Shown one piece after another: positions 24,440 through 31,628 of a DNA stretch of 64,000 nt. How positions within the stretch are numbered: position 1 is the stretch's first letter; every line of letters starts with the position of its first letter. The notes beneath the pieces were generated by a model. The model saw only the letters and a list, made by a program, of their open reading frames with translations, made no database searches and was not told where the DNA came from. Source of the stretch: JAXMCK01 sp046349395. Lineage in GTDB: Bacteria; Pseudomonadota; Alphaproteobacteria; Geminicoccales; Geminicoccaceae. The stretch is from the NCBI GenBank assembly GCA_046349395.1, contig JAXMCK010000006.1, positions 248,001-312,000 of the forward strand, given 5' to 3'. A program made the position numbers and the translations under genes.

Positions 24440-25966
24440 CTAGACGATCCCGGCCAGGACGCTGCCGGGCGCCGGCACGAGCAGGCCCGTGGCCAGCGCC
24501 ACGGCGGTGAAGAGGGTCAGCATGGCCAGGGCGTAGAGTGCTGCGGAACTCAGCCCCCGAATGCGGGCGGCACCCGGCGTCAGCCCGAGGTCGAGGGCGA
24601 TGTTCTGGCGCGTCCAACGCTGCCGGTCGAGGTGGAACAGGACCCAGGTCTTGACCAGGGCACTCCAGAGCTGGGTGACGTAGATCAGCACGGGCCACAG
24701 GCCGTCGACCCAGGACCGCGCCGTCGCCAGTGCCAAAGCCTGCAGAAGACGCGTCACCATGACCCAGAGGAGGTAGGCGTAGAGGATCACCGGCCCGACG
24801 ACGAAGGAGAGGCAGATCATCGCCAAAGGGCCTACCAGCGGCGTCCACATCGAGATCCGCTGGTCGACGAAGCACCACCAGGTGAAGATGCCCATCTGCT
24901 TGGGTCCGGCTGCGATGGCGCGGCCGCTGCCGCGCAGCATGTTCCCGAACCAGCGCAGCATCAGCAGCGTACCGGCCCGAGGCAGCGAATCGGCCGGCGG
25001 ATGCTCGATCGTGATGACCTTCACATCGGGCACGTAGACCATCGGCCGCTGGCGGCTGAGGATCCACCAGGCGGCCGACTTGTCCTCGCCCGTCAGGAGC
25101 TTCAGCGGCCCGAACCGCCAGTGGTCGAGGACATCGTTCTGGATCGCCTCGACGAAGCTGGGGTCGGTCGCGATCTCGACCCGCAGCATCGACATGCGGC
25201 CGGTGAGCGTCAGCAGGCGGCGGGAGAGGCCCATCGAGCCCATCAGCATGTGGCGCTGAGCGAAGCGCAGCCGGTGCCACGACTGCATGAGCCGGCCGCC
25301 GCGGGCGACGAGGCAATCCTCGTCGGTGGTGAGCGCCGCGAGATCCGGCCAGAGGGCGAAGAAGGGCAAGGTCGCCGCGAGGCAACCGGGCGGCAGGACG
25401 GCGTCACCGTCCTGAACGAGCACGACCGCACCGGCCCGCGGCTTGGCCCTGGATACGGCGCGCAGGGCCCAGGCCAGGCCGTCGCGCTTGCCGGTTCCAC
25501 GCCCACGGACAAGCAGGAGACGCACTCGGGGTGGGGGCGCCAGGCGGCGGAAGAGGTCCTTGATCAGCCGCTGCTCTGCCATCTCGACGATGGAGGCGAC
25601 GATCCGAACTTCGCCGTCCCAGGCGATCGCCTCCTCGATCGCGGCCGTCATCGCCAGGGCCGTCGTCTCGCCCTGGATACGGTAGCTGGTGACCACGATG
25701 AAGAGCTGCGGGACTTGCGGCACCGTGCCGGGGTTCTCCGCCTCGAAGGCAGCCAGCGTGTCCAGCCTACGCCGCCAGCGCCGAAACGTGACCCGGCGAT
25801 ACCAGAGCGAACGTAGAAAATGCACGAAGCCCCAGCTCCAGCGCCACGTGCCGATCGACAGCGCTCCCAGGATGACGACGAAAACCTGCCCGTGCGGATC
25901 CCAGATCTGGGCCGGGGCCATGACGACGAGCAGGGCCAGGAGCGTCAGGTAGATCGCCCATGCCAT
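24440..25966 (-). CDS. Alg8-like glycosyltransferase family 2 (polysaccharide synthase)
   Basis: The 508-residue product is a processive GT2 synthase with N-terminal membrane helices, a catalytic core and several C-terminal helices. Visible motifs include FIVVTSYRIQGETTA, VLVQDGDAVLPP (metal-binding DxD), LTTDEDCLVARGG, LLTGEDKSAAWWIL (catalytic Asp region) and TLLMLRWFGNMLRG. The pattern is that of Alg8, the alginate polymerase. I chose ATG 25966, preceded by GGAGGGCGGAG; ATG 25987 is also possible. With the following alg44-like gene it forms a c-di-GMP-responsive synthase, but algD, algK/E and epimerase genes are not in the window. Confidence 0.85.
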   Translation of the reverse strand: MAWAIYLTLLALLVVMAPAQIWDPHGQVFVVILGALSIGTWRWSWGFVHFLRSLWYRRVTFRRWRRRLDTLAAFEAENPGTVPQVPQLFIVVTSYRIQGETTALAMTAAIEEAIAWDGEVRIVASIVEMAEQRLIKDLFRRLAPPPRVRLLLVRGRGTGKRDGLAWALRAVSRAKPRAGAVVLVQDGDAVLPPGCLAATLPFFALWPDLAALTTDEDCLVARGGRLMQSWHRLRFAQRHMLMGSMGLSRRLLTLTGRMSMLRVEIATDPSFVEAIQNDVLDHWRFGPLKLLTGEDKSAAWWILSRQRPMVYVPDVKVITIEHPPADSLPRAGTLLMLRWFGNMLRGSGRAIAAGPKQMGIFTWWCFVDQRISMWTPLVGPLAMICLSFVVGPVILYAYLLWVMVTRLLQALALATARSWVDGLWPVLIYVTQLWSALVKTWVLFHLDRQRWTRQNIALDLGLTPGAARIRGLSSAALYALAMLTLFTAVALATGLLVPAPGSVLAGIV

Positions 25967-26192
25967 GCGTGTCGCTCCGCCCTCCATTGGTCGTCCGCCA
26001 GCGGCGGCCCGGCTGCATTCGAGTGGCGATAGCCTCTGCGGCGCCGAAGATCGAGAGGCGGAAGCGGGCGCGGCGCCACAACGGACGACCGAAATGCCAC
26101 AAAGCCGGCCCGAGGCCGCGTCCTGGCCTTTGCCGGGCGGAACAAAGCCGGGCCATAATGCGTCGTTCGCGAGCGGCAGTGATGGAGCGCAG

Positions 26193-26882
26193 ATGAGTGT
26201 CGGCAACACGATCCTGGTCGTCGACGACGACGACGCGCTACGTCGCGAGCTGGCCGAGCAACTGAGCCTGCACGAAGGCTTCACGGTACACGAGGCCAGT
26301 ACCGGTCGCGAGGCGCTGGAAGCCGCGAAGCATCACCCGTTCGCGGCCGTCCTGCTCGATGTCGGCCTGCCGGACATGGATGGACGGGACGTGTGCCGGC
26401 TGCTGCGACGCCAGGGCCTGAAGGCGCCCGTCATCATGCTGACGGCGCACATCAGCGATGCCGATGCCATCCTGGGTCTCGACAGCGGGGCCAACGACTA
26501 CGTCACCAAGCCCTTCCGGCTCGGCGTGCTGATGGCGCGCCTCCGCGCCCAGCTCAGGCAGTTCGAACTCAGCGACGACGCGGTCTTTGTTCTCGGACCC
26601 TACAATTTCCGCCCGGCGGCGAAGATGCTGCTGCGCGGCGACGGCCGGAAGATCCATCTGACGGAGAAAGAGACGGCGATCCTGAAGTATCTCTACCGCG
26701 TCGGCGACCAGCCGGTCGCCCGCGACGTCCTGCTCGATCAGGTCTGGGGCTACAATGCCGGCGTCACCACGCACACCCTGGAGACGCACATCTATCGACT
26801 GCGGCAGAAGATCGAGCCCCAGGCCGGCGAGCCGACGCTGCTCGTGACCGAGCCCGGCGGCGGGTACAAGCTGGTGCGGTAG
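26193..26882 (+). CDS. OmpR-family response regulator transcription factor
   Basis: The 229-residue product has a receiver domain with the acidic pair in VVDDDDALRRE, the phosphorylated Asp in VLLDVGLPDMDG, Thr in IMLTAHISDA and Lys in DYVTKPFR, and a C-terminal winged helix (HLTEKETAILKYLYRVGDQP, THTLETHIYRLRQKIEP, TEPGGGYKLVR). No histidine kinase gene is adjacent. It is divergent from the alg8-alg44-like pair with about 226 bases between the starts, so it may control that pair. Confidence 0.88.
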   Translation: MSVGNTILVVDDDDALRRELAEQLSLHEGFTVHEASTGREALEAAKHHPFAAVLLDVGLPDMDGRDVCRLLRRQGLKAPVIMLTAHISDADAILGLDSGANDYVTKPFRLGVLMARLRAQLRQFELSDDAVFVLGPYNFRPAAKMLLRGDGRKIHLTEKETAILKYLYRVGDQPVARDVLLDQVWGYNAGVTTHTLETHIYRLRQKIEPQAGEPTLLVTEPGGGYKLVR

Positions 26883-26972
26883 TCTGGACAGAGCGCAACA
26901 CTGCTCAATCCAAAACTCGACGAGAATGGGTCCGCCTCGGCGGACCCTCACGCACCAATCCCCATAGGCCAG

Positions 26973-27629
26973 CTAGGCCGCTAGTCCAGCCCGTCTGCGT
27001 CGGGACAGATAACCTAGCCCAGTAAGCGCTGAGGCCAACAATGGCAACGCAGCAGGTACCGGAACCTGACTCGCCGTAAAAACAAGATTCTTAATTTTAA
27101 AATAACTGTCGACAGTCGAGAAAGTCTTGCAAGTACCATTATAGTAATACGCAGTGCATTGGCTGAACGACTTAGCTGAAACTGTAAATGAAGTAATTGA
27201 TGTTAGCCCAGAAAGCGAAATTGTGCCTCCGCTTGAACCGTAGTCATATGCCAACGATCCAATGGTAAATTTACCTGCAGCACTTTTTGTGTATCCAATA
27301 TAAAGACTTTGCACGCTGACGGGTGCGTTGAACGTGAAAGTGATAGCGTCAGTGCCGTTTAGCGAGTCGACGGAATGTTCAGGAGAGTTGCAGTTCGACT
27401 GCTCGCTCGGGTTGCATACGCCAAGCCCGCCACCGCTGTAACTGCGTAGCCAGCCCGAAGAGGCAGTCGCCGTCACGGTTATACCATTAATGGGCCCATA
27501 GTTCGCACTTTGCGTTTCATTACTCGGACCTGGATTGGAATCCAAGTTTACTACCGATGCTTTTGCAGAGCCCCCGACCAGCAATCCCGCCAGCAGTATA
27601 GCCCCCACAGCAGTCCCCGCCCTCACCAT
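26973..27629 (-). CDS. VPLPA/PEP-CTERM sorting domain protein
   Basis: The 218-residue product has a signal peptide (AVGAILLAGLLVGGSAKA), a beta-rich Ser/Thr/Asn-rich mature region (ITFTFNAPVSVQSLYIGY) and a sorting tail VPVPAALPLLASALTGLGYL followed by SRRRRAGLAA. It would be handled by an exosortase like the gene at 15765. Its base composition is clearly more AT-rich than its neighbours, which suggests recent acquisition. No well-spaced sigma-54 site is seen upstream. Confidence 0.78.
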   Translation of the reverse strand: MVRAGTAVGAILLAGLLVGGSAKASVVNLDSNPGPSNETQSANYGPINGITVTATASSGWLRSYSGGGLGVCNPSEQSNCNSPEHSVDSLNGTDAITFTFNAPVSVQSLYIGYTKSAAGKFTIGSLAYDYGSSGGTISLSGLTSITSFTVSAKSFSQCTAYYYNGTCKTFSTVDSYFKIKNLVFTASQVPVPAALPLLASALTGLGYLSRRRRAGLAA

Positions 27630-27929
27630 CTCACCGCGTCCTTCCCATACCTCATTGAATTATGCTTAGCGTGTGCAGTGAGTGCCAGACAAGCCGTTCA
27701 TTCGGCGAATGCGAGAAAGGATGATCAATCCGCAGTTATGTCGTTCGGAGGCCGCCCTTGCTTTGATAGAATGTCAAGGCTTCGCTTCTACCCTTGCTCT
27801 AGCTGCCGGACGCGTCGTTGCTTGGCAAGGGCAAGAGCGTCTTTCGTTTCCTGAAACTTGACGCAGCCACGCTTCAGTCTGGTGCCTTCCTTGTTTGGAA
27901 TGCTTCAATCCAACCGGCTTCCAGTTTGC
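27630..27929. other. AT-rich intergenic region
   Basis: No gene is supported here. An open stretch covering 27510-27854 overlaps the signal-peptide end of the VPLPA-CTERM gene on the other strand and has cysteine/arginine-rich, non-protein-like content, so I left it out. The base composition is lower in GC than the flanks and continues that of the VPLPA-CTERM gene. Confidence 0.5.
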
Positions 27930-28298
27930 TCACGCTAACTTCTTGAGCATCATTCCGAGCGGCGCACCGCCGAAGACGTGGACGTGGAAGTGCGGAACTT
28001 CCTGGTGCGCGTGCTCGCCGTGGTTGGCGAGGATACGGTAACCGGGCTCATCCAGGTCAAGGAGAATGGCCGTCTTGCCGACGGCTTTGAAGAAGCCGGC
28101 GACGGCGTCGGGCGAGGCGTTCGCCGTGAAGTCGGCGAAGGAGACGTAAGGTCCCTTCGGGATGACGAGGACATGGACCGGTGCCAGCGGGTTGATGTCG
28201 TGGAAGGCCAGCGCCCACTGGTCCTCGTAGACCTTCTTGCAGGGGATCTCGCCGCGCAGAATGCGGGCGAAGATGTTGCTCTCGTCGTAGGCGGGCAT
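27930..28298 (-). CDS. Histidine triad (HIT) family protein
   Basis: The 122-residue product is a complete HINT-type protein: NIFARILRGEIPCKKVYED, AFHDINPLAPVHVLVIPKG, and the active-site triad HFHVHVFGG near the C-terminus. HIT hydrolases cleave adenosine phosphoramidates and related nucleotides. ATG 28298 was chosen; the longer open frame upstream runs antisense into the glutathione synthase start. The gene is divergent from the glutathione synthase gene. Confidence 0.9.
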   Translation of the reverse strand: MPAYDESNIFARILRGEIPCKKVYEDQWALAFHDINPLAPVHVLVIPKGPYVSFADFTANASPDAVAGFFKAVGKTAILLDLDEPGYRILANHGEHAHQEVPHFHVHVFGGAPLGMMLKKLA

Positions 28299-28407
28299 GG
28301 CACCTCGCAGGCAGCGGTTGAGGGCGTGAGAAGCCCGGCACCCGTGTAGCTTGTCAACCCGGGGCCCCTTCTGCCAAGGAGCGCCCTCCCGCAGCCTCGG
28401 AGACACC

Positions 28408-29376
28408 ATGTCGCTCGCCGTCGCGATCCAGATGGACCCGCTGGAGACCGTCAACATCGACGGCGACACCAGCTTCGCGCTGGCGCTGGAGGCGCAGAAG
28501 CGGGGTCACGGCCTCTATCACTACCTGCCGCGGCAACTGTCGTGGCGCAACGGCAGGGTGGTGGCACGCGCACGGCCGTTCCAGGTCCGACGCGAGCGGG
28601 GCAATCACGTGTCCGTCGGGGCCGCCGAGGTGATCGATCTGGCGACGCTCGACGTCGTGCTGATGCGCCAGGATCCGCCCTTCAACCTCGCCTATATTTC
28701 GGCCACGCATCTGCTCGACCGAGTCCATCCGGACACCCTTGTGGTCAACGATCCACACTGGGTGCGGAACGCGCCCGAGAAACTGTTCGTGACGCAGTTC
28801 GCCGAGTTGATGCCGCCGACGCTGATCACCTACGACATGGAGGAGATCCGCGCCTTCCGGCGGGAGCATGGCGACATCATCGTCAAGCCGATCTACGGCA
28901 ATGGCGGTGCCGGCGTGTTCCGGATCAAGCCCGACGACACCAACCTCGCCAGCCTGATCGAGCTGTTCCAGGGCTTCCTGAACGAGCCCTTGATGGTGCA
29001 GCGCTACCTCCCGGAGATCCGGCAGGGCGACAAGCGCATCATCCTCGTCGACGGCAAGCCCGTCGGTGCGGTCAACCGGGTGCCGGCGGCCGAGGAGACC
29101 CGAGCCAACCTGCATGTCGGCGGGCGGGCGGAGAAGGCATCGCTGACCAAGCGGGACCGGGAGATCTGCGAGATGATAGGGCCGGCCCTGGAGCGGCACG
29201 GCCTGCTGCTGGTCGGCATCGACGTGATCGGCGACTATCTGACCGAGATCAACGTCACCTCGCCGACCGGCGTGCAGGAGATCGACCGGTTCGACGGGGT
29301 CAACCTGTCAGGCATCGTCTGGGACGCGATCGAGGCGAAGGTCGCCGAAAGTCCGGAGCACCGGCACCCGGTCTGA
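28408..29376 (+). CDS. gshB: Glutathione synthase
   Basis: The 322-residue product is a full-length prokaryotic glutathione synthase. It begins VAIQMDPLETVNIDGDTSFA and has the ATP-grasp pattern IIVKPIYGNGGAGVFRIKPD, YLPEIRQGDKRIILVDGKPV, then VGIDVIGDYLTEINVTSPTG. It joins gamma-glutamylcysteine and glycine using ATP in the cytoplasm. In many alphaproteobacteria gshB lies next to yraN and rsmI, but here those are about 30 kb away. Confidence 0.93.
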   Translation: MSLAVAIQMDPLETVNIDGDTSFALALEAQKRGHGLYHYLPRQLSWRNGRVVARARPFQVRRERGNHVSVGAAEVIDLATLDVVLMRQDPPFNLAYISATHLLDRVHPDTLVVNDPHWVRNAPEKLFVTQFAELMPPTLITYDMEEIRAFRREHGDIIVKPIYGNGGAGVFRIKPDDTNLASLIELFQGFLNEPLMVQRYLPEIRQGDKRIILVDGKPVGAVNRVPAAEETRANLHVGGRAEKASLTKRDREICEMIGPALERHGLLLVGIDVIGDYLTEINVTSPTGVQEIDRFDGVNLSGIVWDAIEAKVAESPEHRHPV

Positions 29377-29387
29377 CCGGGCGCCGG
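29361..29387. terminator. Hairpin between convergent gshB and mipA-like genes
   Basis: CCGGC and CCCGGT pair with ACCGGG and GCCGG around a CTG loop (11 pairs, one A/C mismatch). It overlaps the gshB stop and lies ten bases before the end of the gene on the other strand, so it could stop transcription from both sides. No U-run follows on the plus strand. Confidence 0.4.
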
Positions 29388-29397
29388 GCCAAATCGT

Positions 29398-30234
29398 TCA
29401 GAAGTTGTAGCTGATCAGCAGGCCGCCGAAGCCCTGCGCCTTGCTGCCGGCCTCGTCGACGACCGGGCTGTCCGCCGCGTCGCCTACCATCTGCTTGAAC
29501 TGGCCGATGCCGGAGACGGTCCAGTTCGGCGTGATGTCGTAGCTCACGGCGAGGCTGAACGCGACGTCCTTGAAGCTCGCATCGGCACCGTACTGGTTGA
29601 GGCCGGTGCGTCGCTCGTCGGCGGCCGAGACGCTGAAGTAATTGTCCATGTAGTCTTCGCTGGCATAGGTCGCCAAAATGCTGCCGGTGACCTGCCACTC
29701 CTTGCTGAGCGCGGCACCGTAGCGGGGTCCGAAGCTCAGCAGCCAGCCATTGCCGTGAGCCACGTCCGCCCGCCACATGGCGTCGAAACCCAGCACCTGG
29801 GTCTTGTCGATGTGGAAGTCGTAACCGCCGACGAGGCCGATCAGGAACGACGAGGAGACGTCCTCGAGATGCTGGACGTCGTTGTTCTTCACATTGTCGT
29901 AGTCGCGCACGAACTGGGCCATCGGGCCGAGGCGCCAATTCGGGCTCGGGATCAGGTTCGACAACAACTGCGGGCCGAACAGCCGGATGTTCGTCGTCGG
30001 CCCGTACAGGTCGCGGACCACGACATTCCATAGCGGCACGGCCTGGTAGTCGCTGGAGCCCTCGTAGTCGGGGGCGAAGCCGGCGCCGAGGCCGACCGAC
30101 CACTTCTTCGCATTGCCACTGTCGACAGTGGCCTCGGCCGGCACGGTCGATGGCGTATCGACCTGCGCCCGCGCGGCGGCGACGGGCAGGGTGGCGGCCA
30201 GAAGGACGACTGCCGCTAGAAGCTTCCTGTGCAT
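29398..30234 (-). CDS. MipA/OmpV family outer membrane protein
   Basis: The 278-residue product has a signal peptide (LLAAVVLLAATLPVAAARAQ) and a beta-barrel pattern typical of MipA/OmpV: WSVGLGAGFAPDYEGSSDYQ, LRLFGPQLL-type strands with NLIPSPNWRLGPM, and a terminal aromatic residue in GGLLISYNF, the signature for BAM-assisted insertion. MipA links murein enzymes in E. coli, but most family members are of unknown role. Confidence 0.88.
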   Translation of the reverse strand: MHRKLLAAVVLLAATLPVAAARAQVDTPSTVPAEATVDSGNAKKWSVGLGAGFAPDYEGSSDYQAVPLWNVVVRDLYGPTTNIRLFGPQLLSNLIPSPNWRLGPMAQFVRDYDNVKNNDVQHLEDVSSSFLIGLVGGYDFHIDKTQVLGFDAMWRADVAHGNGWLLSFGPRYGAALSKEWQVTGSILATYASEDYMDNYFSVSAADERRTGLNQYGADASFKDVAFSLAVSYDITPNWTVSGIGQFKQMVGDAADSPVVDEAGSKAQGFGGLLISYNF

Positions 30235-30347
30235 GACCGAGCGACCTTTTCTTCGGAGGCCCTGGGGCCTTTGTCTCGATGGCCGCTTATACCCAGTTCG
30301 TCCGTGGCGGGGGTGTCCGCCCGGTGACAGTTCGGGGAAACGAAAGC

Positions 30348-30365
30348 GGGGGCCTTCCGGCCCCC
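30348..30365 (-). terminator. Rho-independent-type hairpin after carD
   Basis: GGGGGCC-TTCC-GGCCCCC is a seven-pair GC stem with a four-base loop, 27 bases after the carD stop. In the minus direction it is followed by GCTTTCGTTT, a moderately T-rich tail. It may also insulate the MipA gene. Confidence 0.55.
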
Positions 30366-30392
30366 GTCCGTCACCGGCTCGATCCGAACGGC

Positions 30393-30896
30393 TCAAGCCG
30401 CCTGCAGAAGGACCTTCTCCAGCCGCTTGCTGGCCTCGGTCTCGTCGATCCGCTCGATGGCGGCGACCTCGCGGGCGAGCCGCTCCAGTGCGGCGCGGTA
30501 CATCTGCCGCTCGCTGTAGGACTGCTCGGTATCGTCGGCGCGGTGCAGCTCGCGCACCACCTCCGCGATCGACACCGGATCGCCGGAATTGATCTTGGCC
30601 TCGTATTCCTGGGCGCGGCGGCTCCACATGATGTTGCGCCGCGGGCGGACACGCACCTTCAGCGCCTCGAGAGCGGAGCTGATCTTCTCGCGCGAGCTCA
30701 GCTTGCGCATGCCGGACTTGGCGGCCTTGTCGACGGGAACACGCAGAATGAGCCGCTCGTTCTCGAACGAGACGACGTACATCTCGAGTTCCATGCCGGC
30801 GATCGTCTGAACCTCGATGCCGGTGATGCGACCGACGCCGTGGCTGGGGTAGACGATGTAGTCGCCGGCCGCGAACGCCAATTTCTTGTTGGCCAT
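30393..30896 (-). CDS. carD: CarD family transcriptional regulator
   Basis: The 167-residue product has the N-terminal RNA polymerase-interacting domain (AAGDYIVYPSHGVGRITGIE, VVSFENERLILRVPVDKAA) and a helical C-terminal DNA-binding part ending in EASKRLEKVLLQAA. CarD binds the RNA polymerase beta subunit and stabilises open promoter complexes, chiefly at rRNA and housekeeping promoters. It lies after fdxA on the same strand with its own likely promoter at about 31111-31139. Confidence 0.9.
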   Translation of the reverse strand: MANKKLAFAAGDYIVYPSHGVGRITGIEVQTIAGMELEMYVVSFENERLILRVPVDKAAKSGMRKLSSREKISSALEALKVRVRPRRNIMWSRRAQEYEAKINSGDPVSIAEVVRELHRADDTEQSYSERQMYRAALERLAREVAAIERIDETEASKRLEKVLLQAA

Positions 30897-31217
30897 CAGG
30901 CTGATACTCCCGAACCGTCCGAGTCGCGGCGCGCTGCCGCGGCTGGAGTCCTCTTTCGCTGCGATGCCACCTGCCATTGGCGGATCGTGCTCTCGTGGTT
31001 GCGCAGGTTCCACCCGTCCGCCCTGAGCGGACTGCGAGAGTTGACGACACGCTGAGGCCCACCTGGGTAGGCGACCCTTCCCACGGTCCCCTATCCAGCG
31101 TGATGTGGGATAATTAGCACAAAATGTTGCATTTTTCCAGTCCCCTTTCGGGTGCACCGGAAGCAGGCAAGGCATGCGGCGGGCGCTGGTCTGCCCCCAC
31201 GAATTTTCAGCGGCGGT
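30897..31217. other. Intergenic region between fdxA and carD
   Basis: This 321-base stretch holds a promoter-like site for carD and about 210 bases of leader. I see no protein gene in it. Open frames here extend the carD frame upstream without a plausible start. Confidence 0.5.
31111..31139 (-). promoter_or_regulatory. Likely sigma-70 type promoter for carD
   Basis: On the minus strand TGGAAA (31139-31134) and TAATTA (31116-31111) are separated by 17 bases, and the -10 is preceded by TGC as in extended -10 promoters. The region is a conspicuous AT-rich island in GC-rich DNA. The leader to carD would be about 200 bases. Confidence 0.4.
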
Positions 31218-31556
31218 TCAGGTTCCCTGGCCGGGTTCCGGGCTGAAGAACTTGTCGTATTTGCCCGGCATGCCCTTGTACTCGTCGGCGTCGGGCGGCG
31301 CGTCGCGCTTGCGCGTCACGTTGGGCCAGTTGGCGGCATAGGTGCGGTTCAGCTCCAGCCACTTCTCGGCCTCGCTCTCCGTGTCGGGCAGGATGGCCTC
31401 GGCCGGGCACTCGGGCTCGCACACGCCACAATCAATGCACTCGTCGGGGTTGATGACGAGCATGTTGTCGCCCTCGTAGAAGCAATCCACGGGGCAAACT
31501 TCCACACAGTCCAGGTACTTGCACCTGATGCAGGCTTCGGTGACCACGTAGGTCAT
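31218..31556 (-). CDS. fdxA: Ferredoxin FdxA (7Fe-8S type)
   Basis: The 112-residue product has two cluster-binding motifs, CIRCKYLDCVEVCPVDCF and CIDCGVCEPECPAEA, and the C-terminal extension (EKWLELNRTYAANWPNVTRK) of the FdxA-type dicluster ferredoxin. The interrupted first motif is typical of a 3Fe-4S plus 4Fe-4S pair. It is a soluble electron carrier. ATG 31556 was chosen over an upstream in-frame ATG six codons earlier because homologues begin MTYVVTE. It lies upstream of carD, a common alphaproteobacterial order. Confidence 0.92.
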   Translation of the reverse strand: MTYVVTEACIRCKYLDCVEVCPVDCFYEGDNMLVINPDECIDCGVCEPECPAEAILPDTESEAEKWLELNRTYAANWPNVTRKRDAPPDADEYKGMPGKYDKFFSPEPGQGT

Positions 31557-31628
31557 CGATCTCTCCGTCAGCACGATCCGTTAACGCGGCCGGAACCTAT
31601 CGTCGCGCTTCCATGCTGGCCAGCGTCA

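Noticed and set aside
23285..25816. An 843-codon plus-strand open frame opposite the alg44/alg8-like genes
   Set aside because: Low-complexity charged translation without motifs; the minus-strand genes have complete conserved motifs.
27675..27700. Sigma-54-like TGGCAC upstream of the second VPLPA-CTERM gene
   Set aside because: On the minus strand the GG and GC pairs are eight bases apart instead of ten, which sigma-54 does not tolerate.
27510..27854. 114-codon open frame in the AT-rich patch
   Set aside because: Overlaps the signal-peptide coding end of the VPLPA-CTERM gene on the other strand and has a Cys/Arg-rich, non-protein-like translation.
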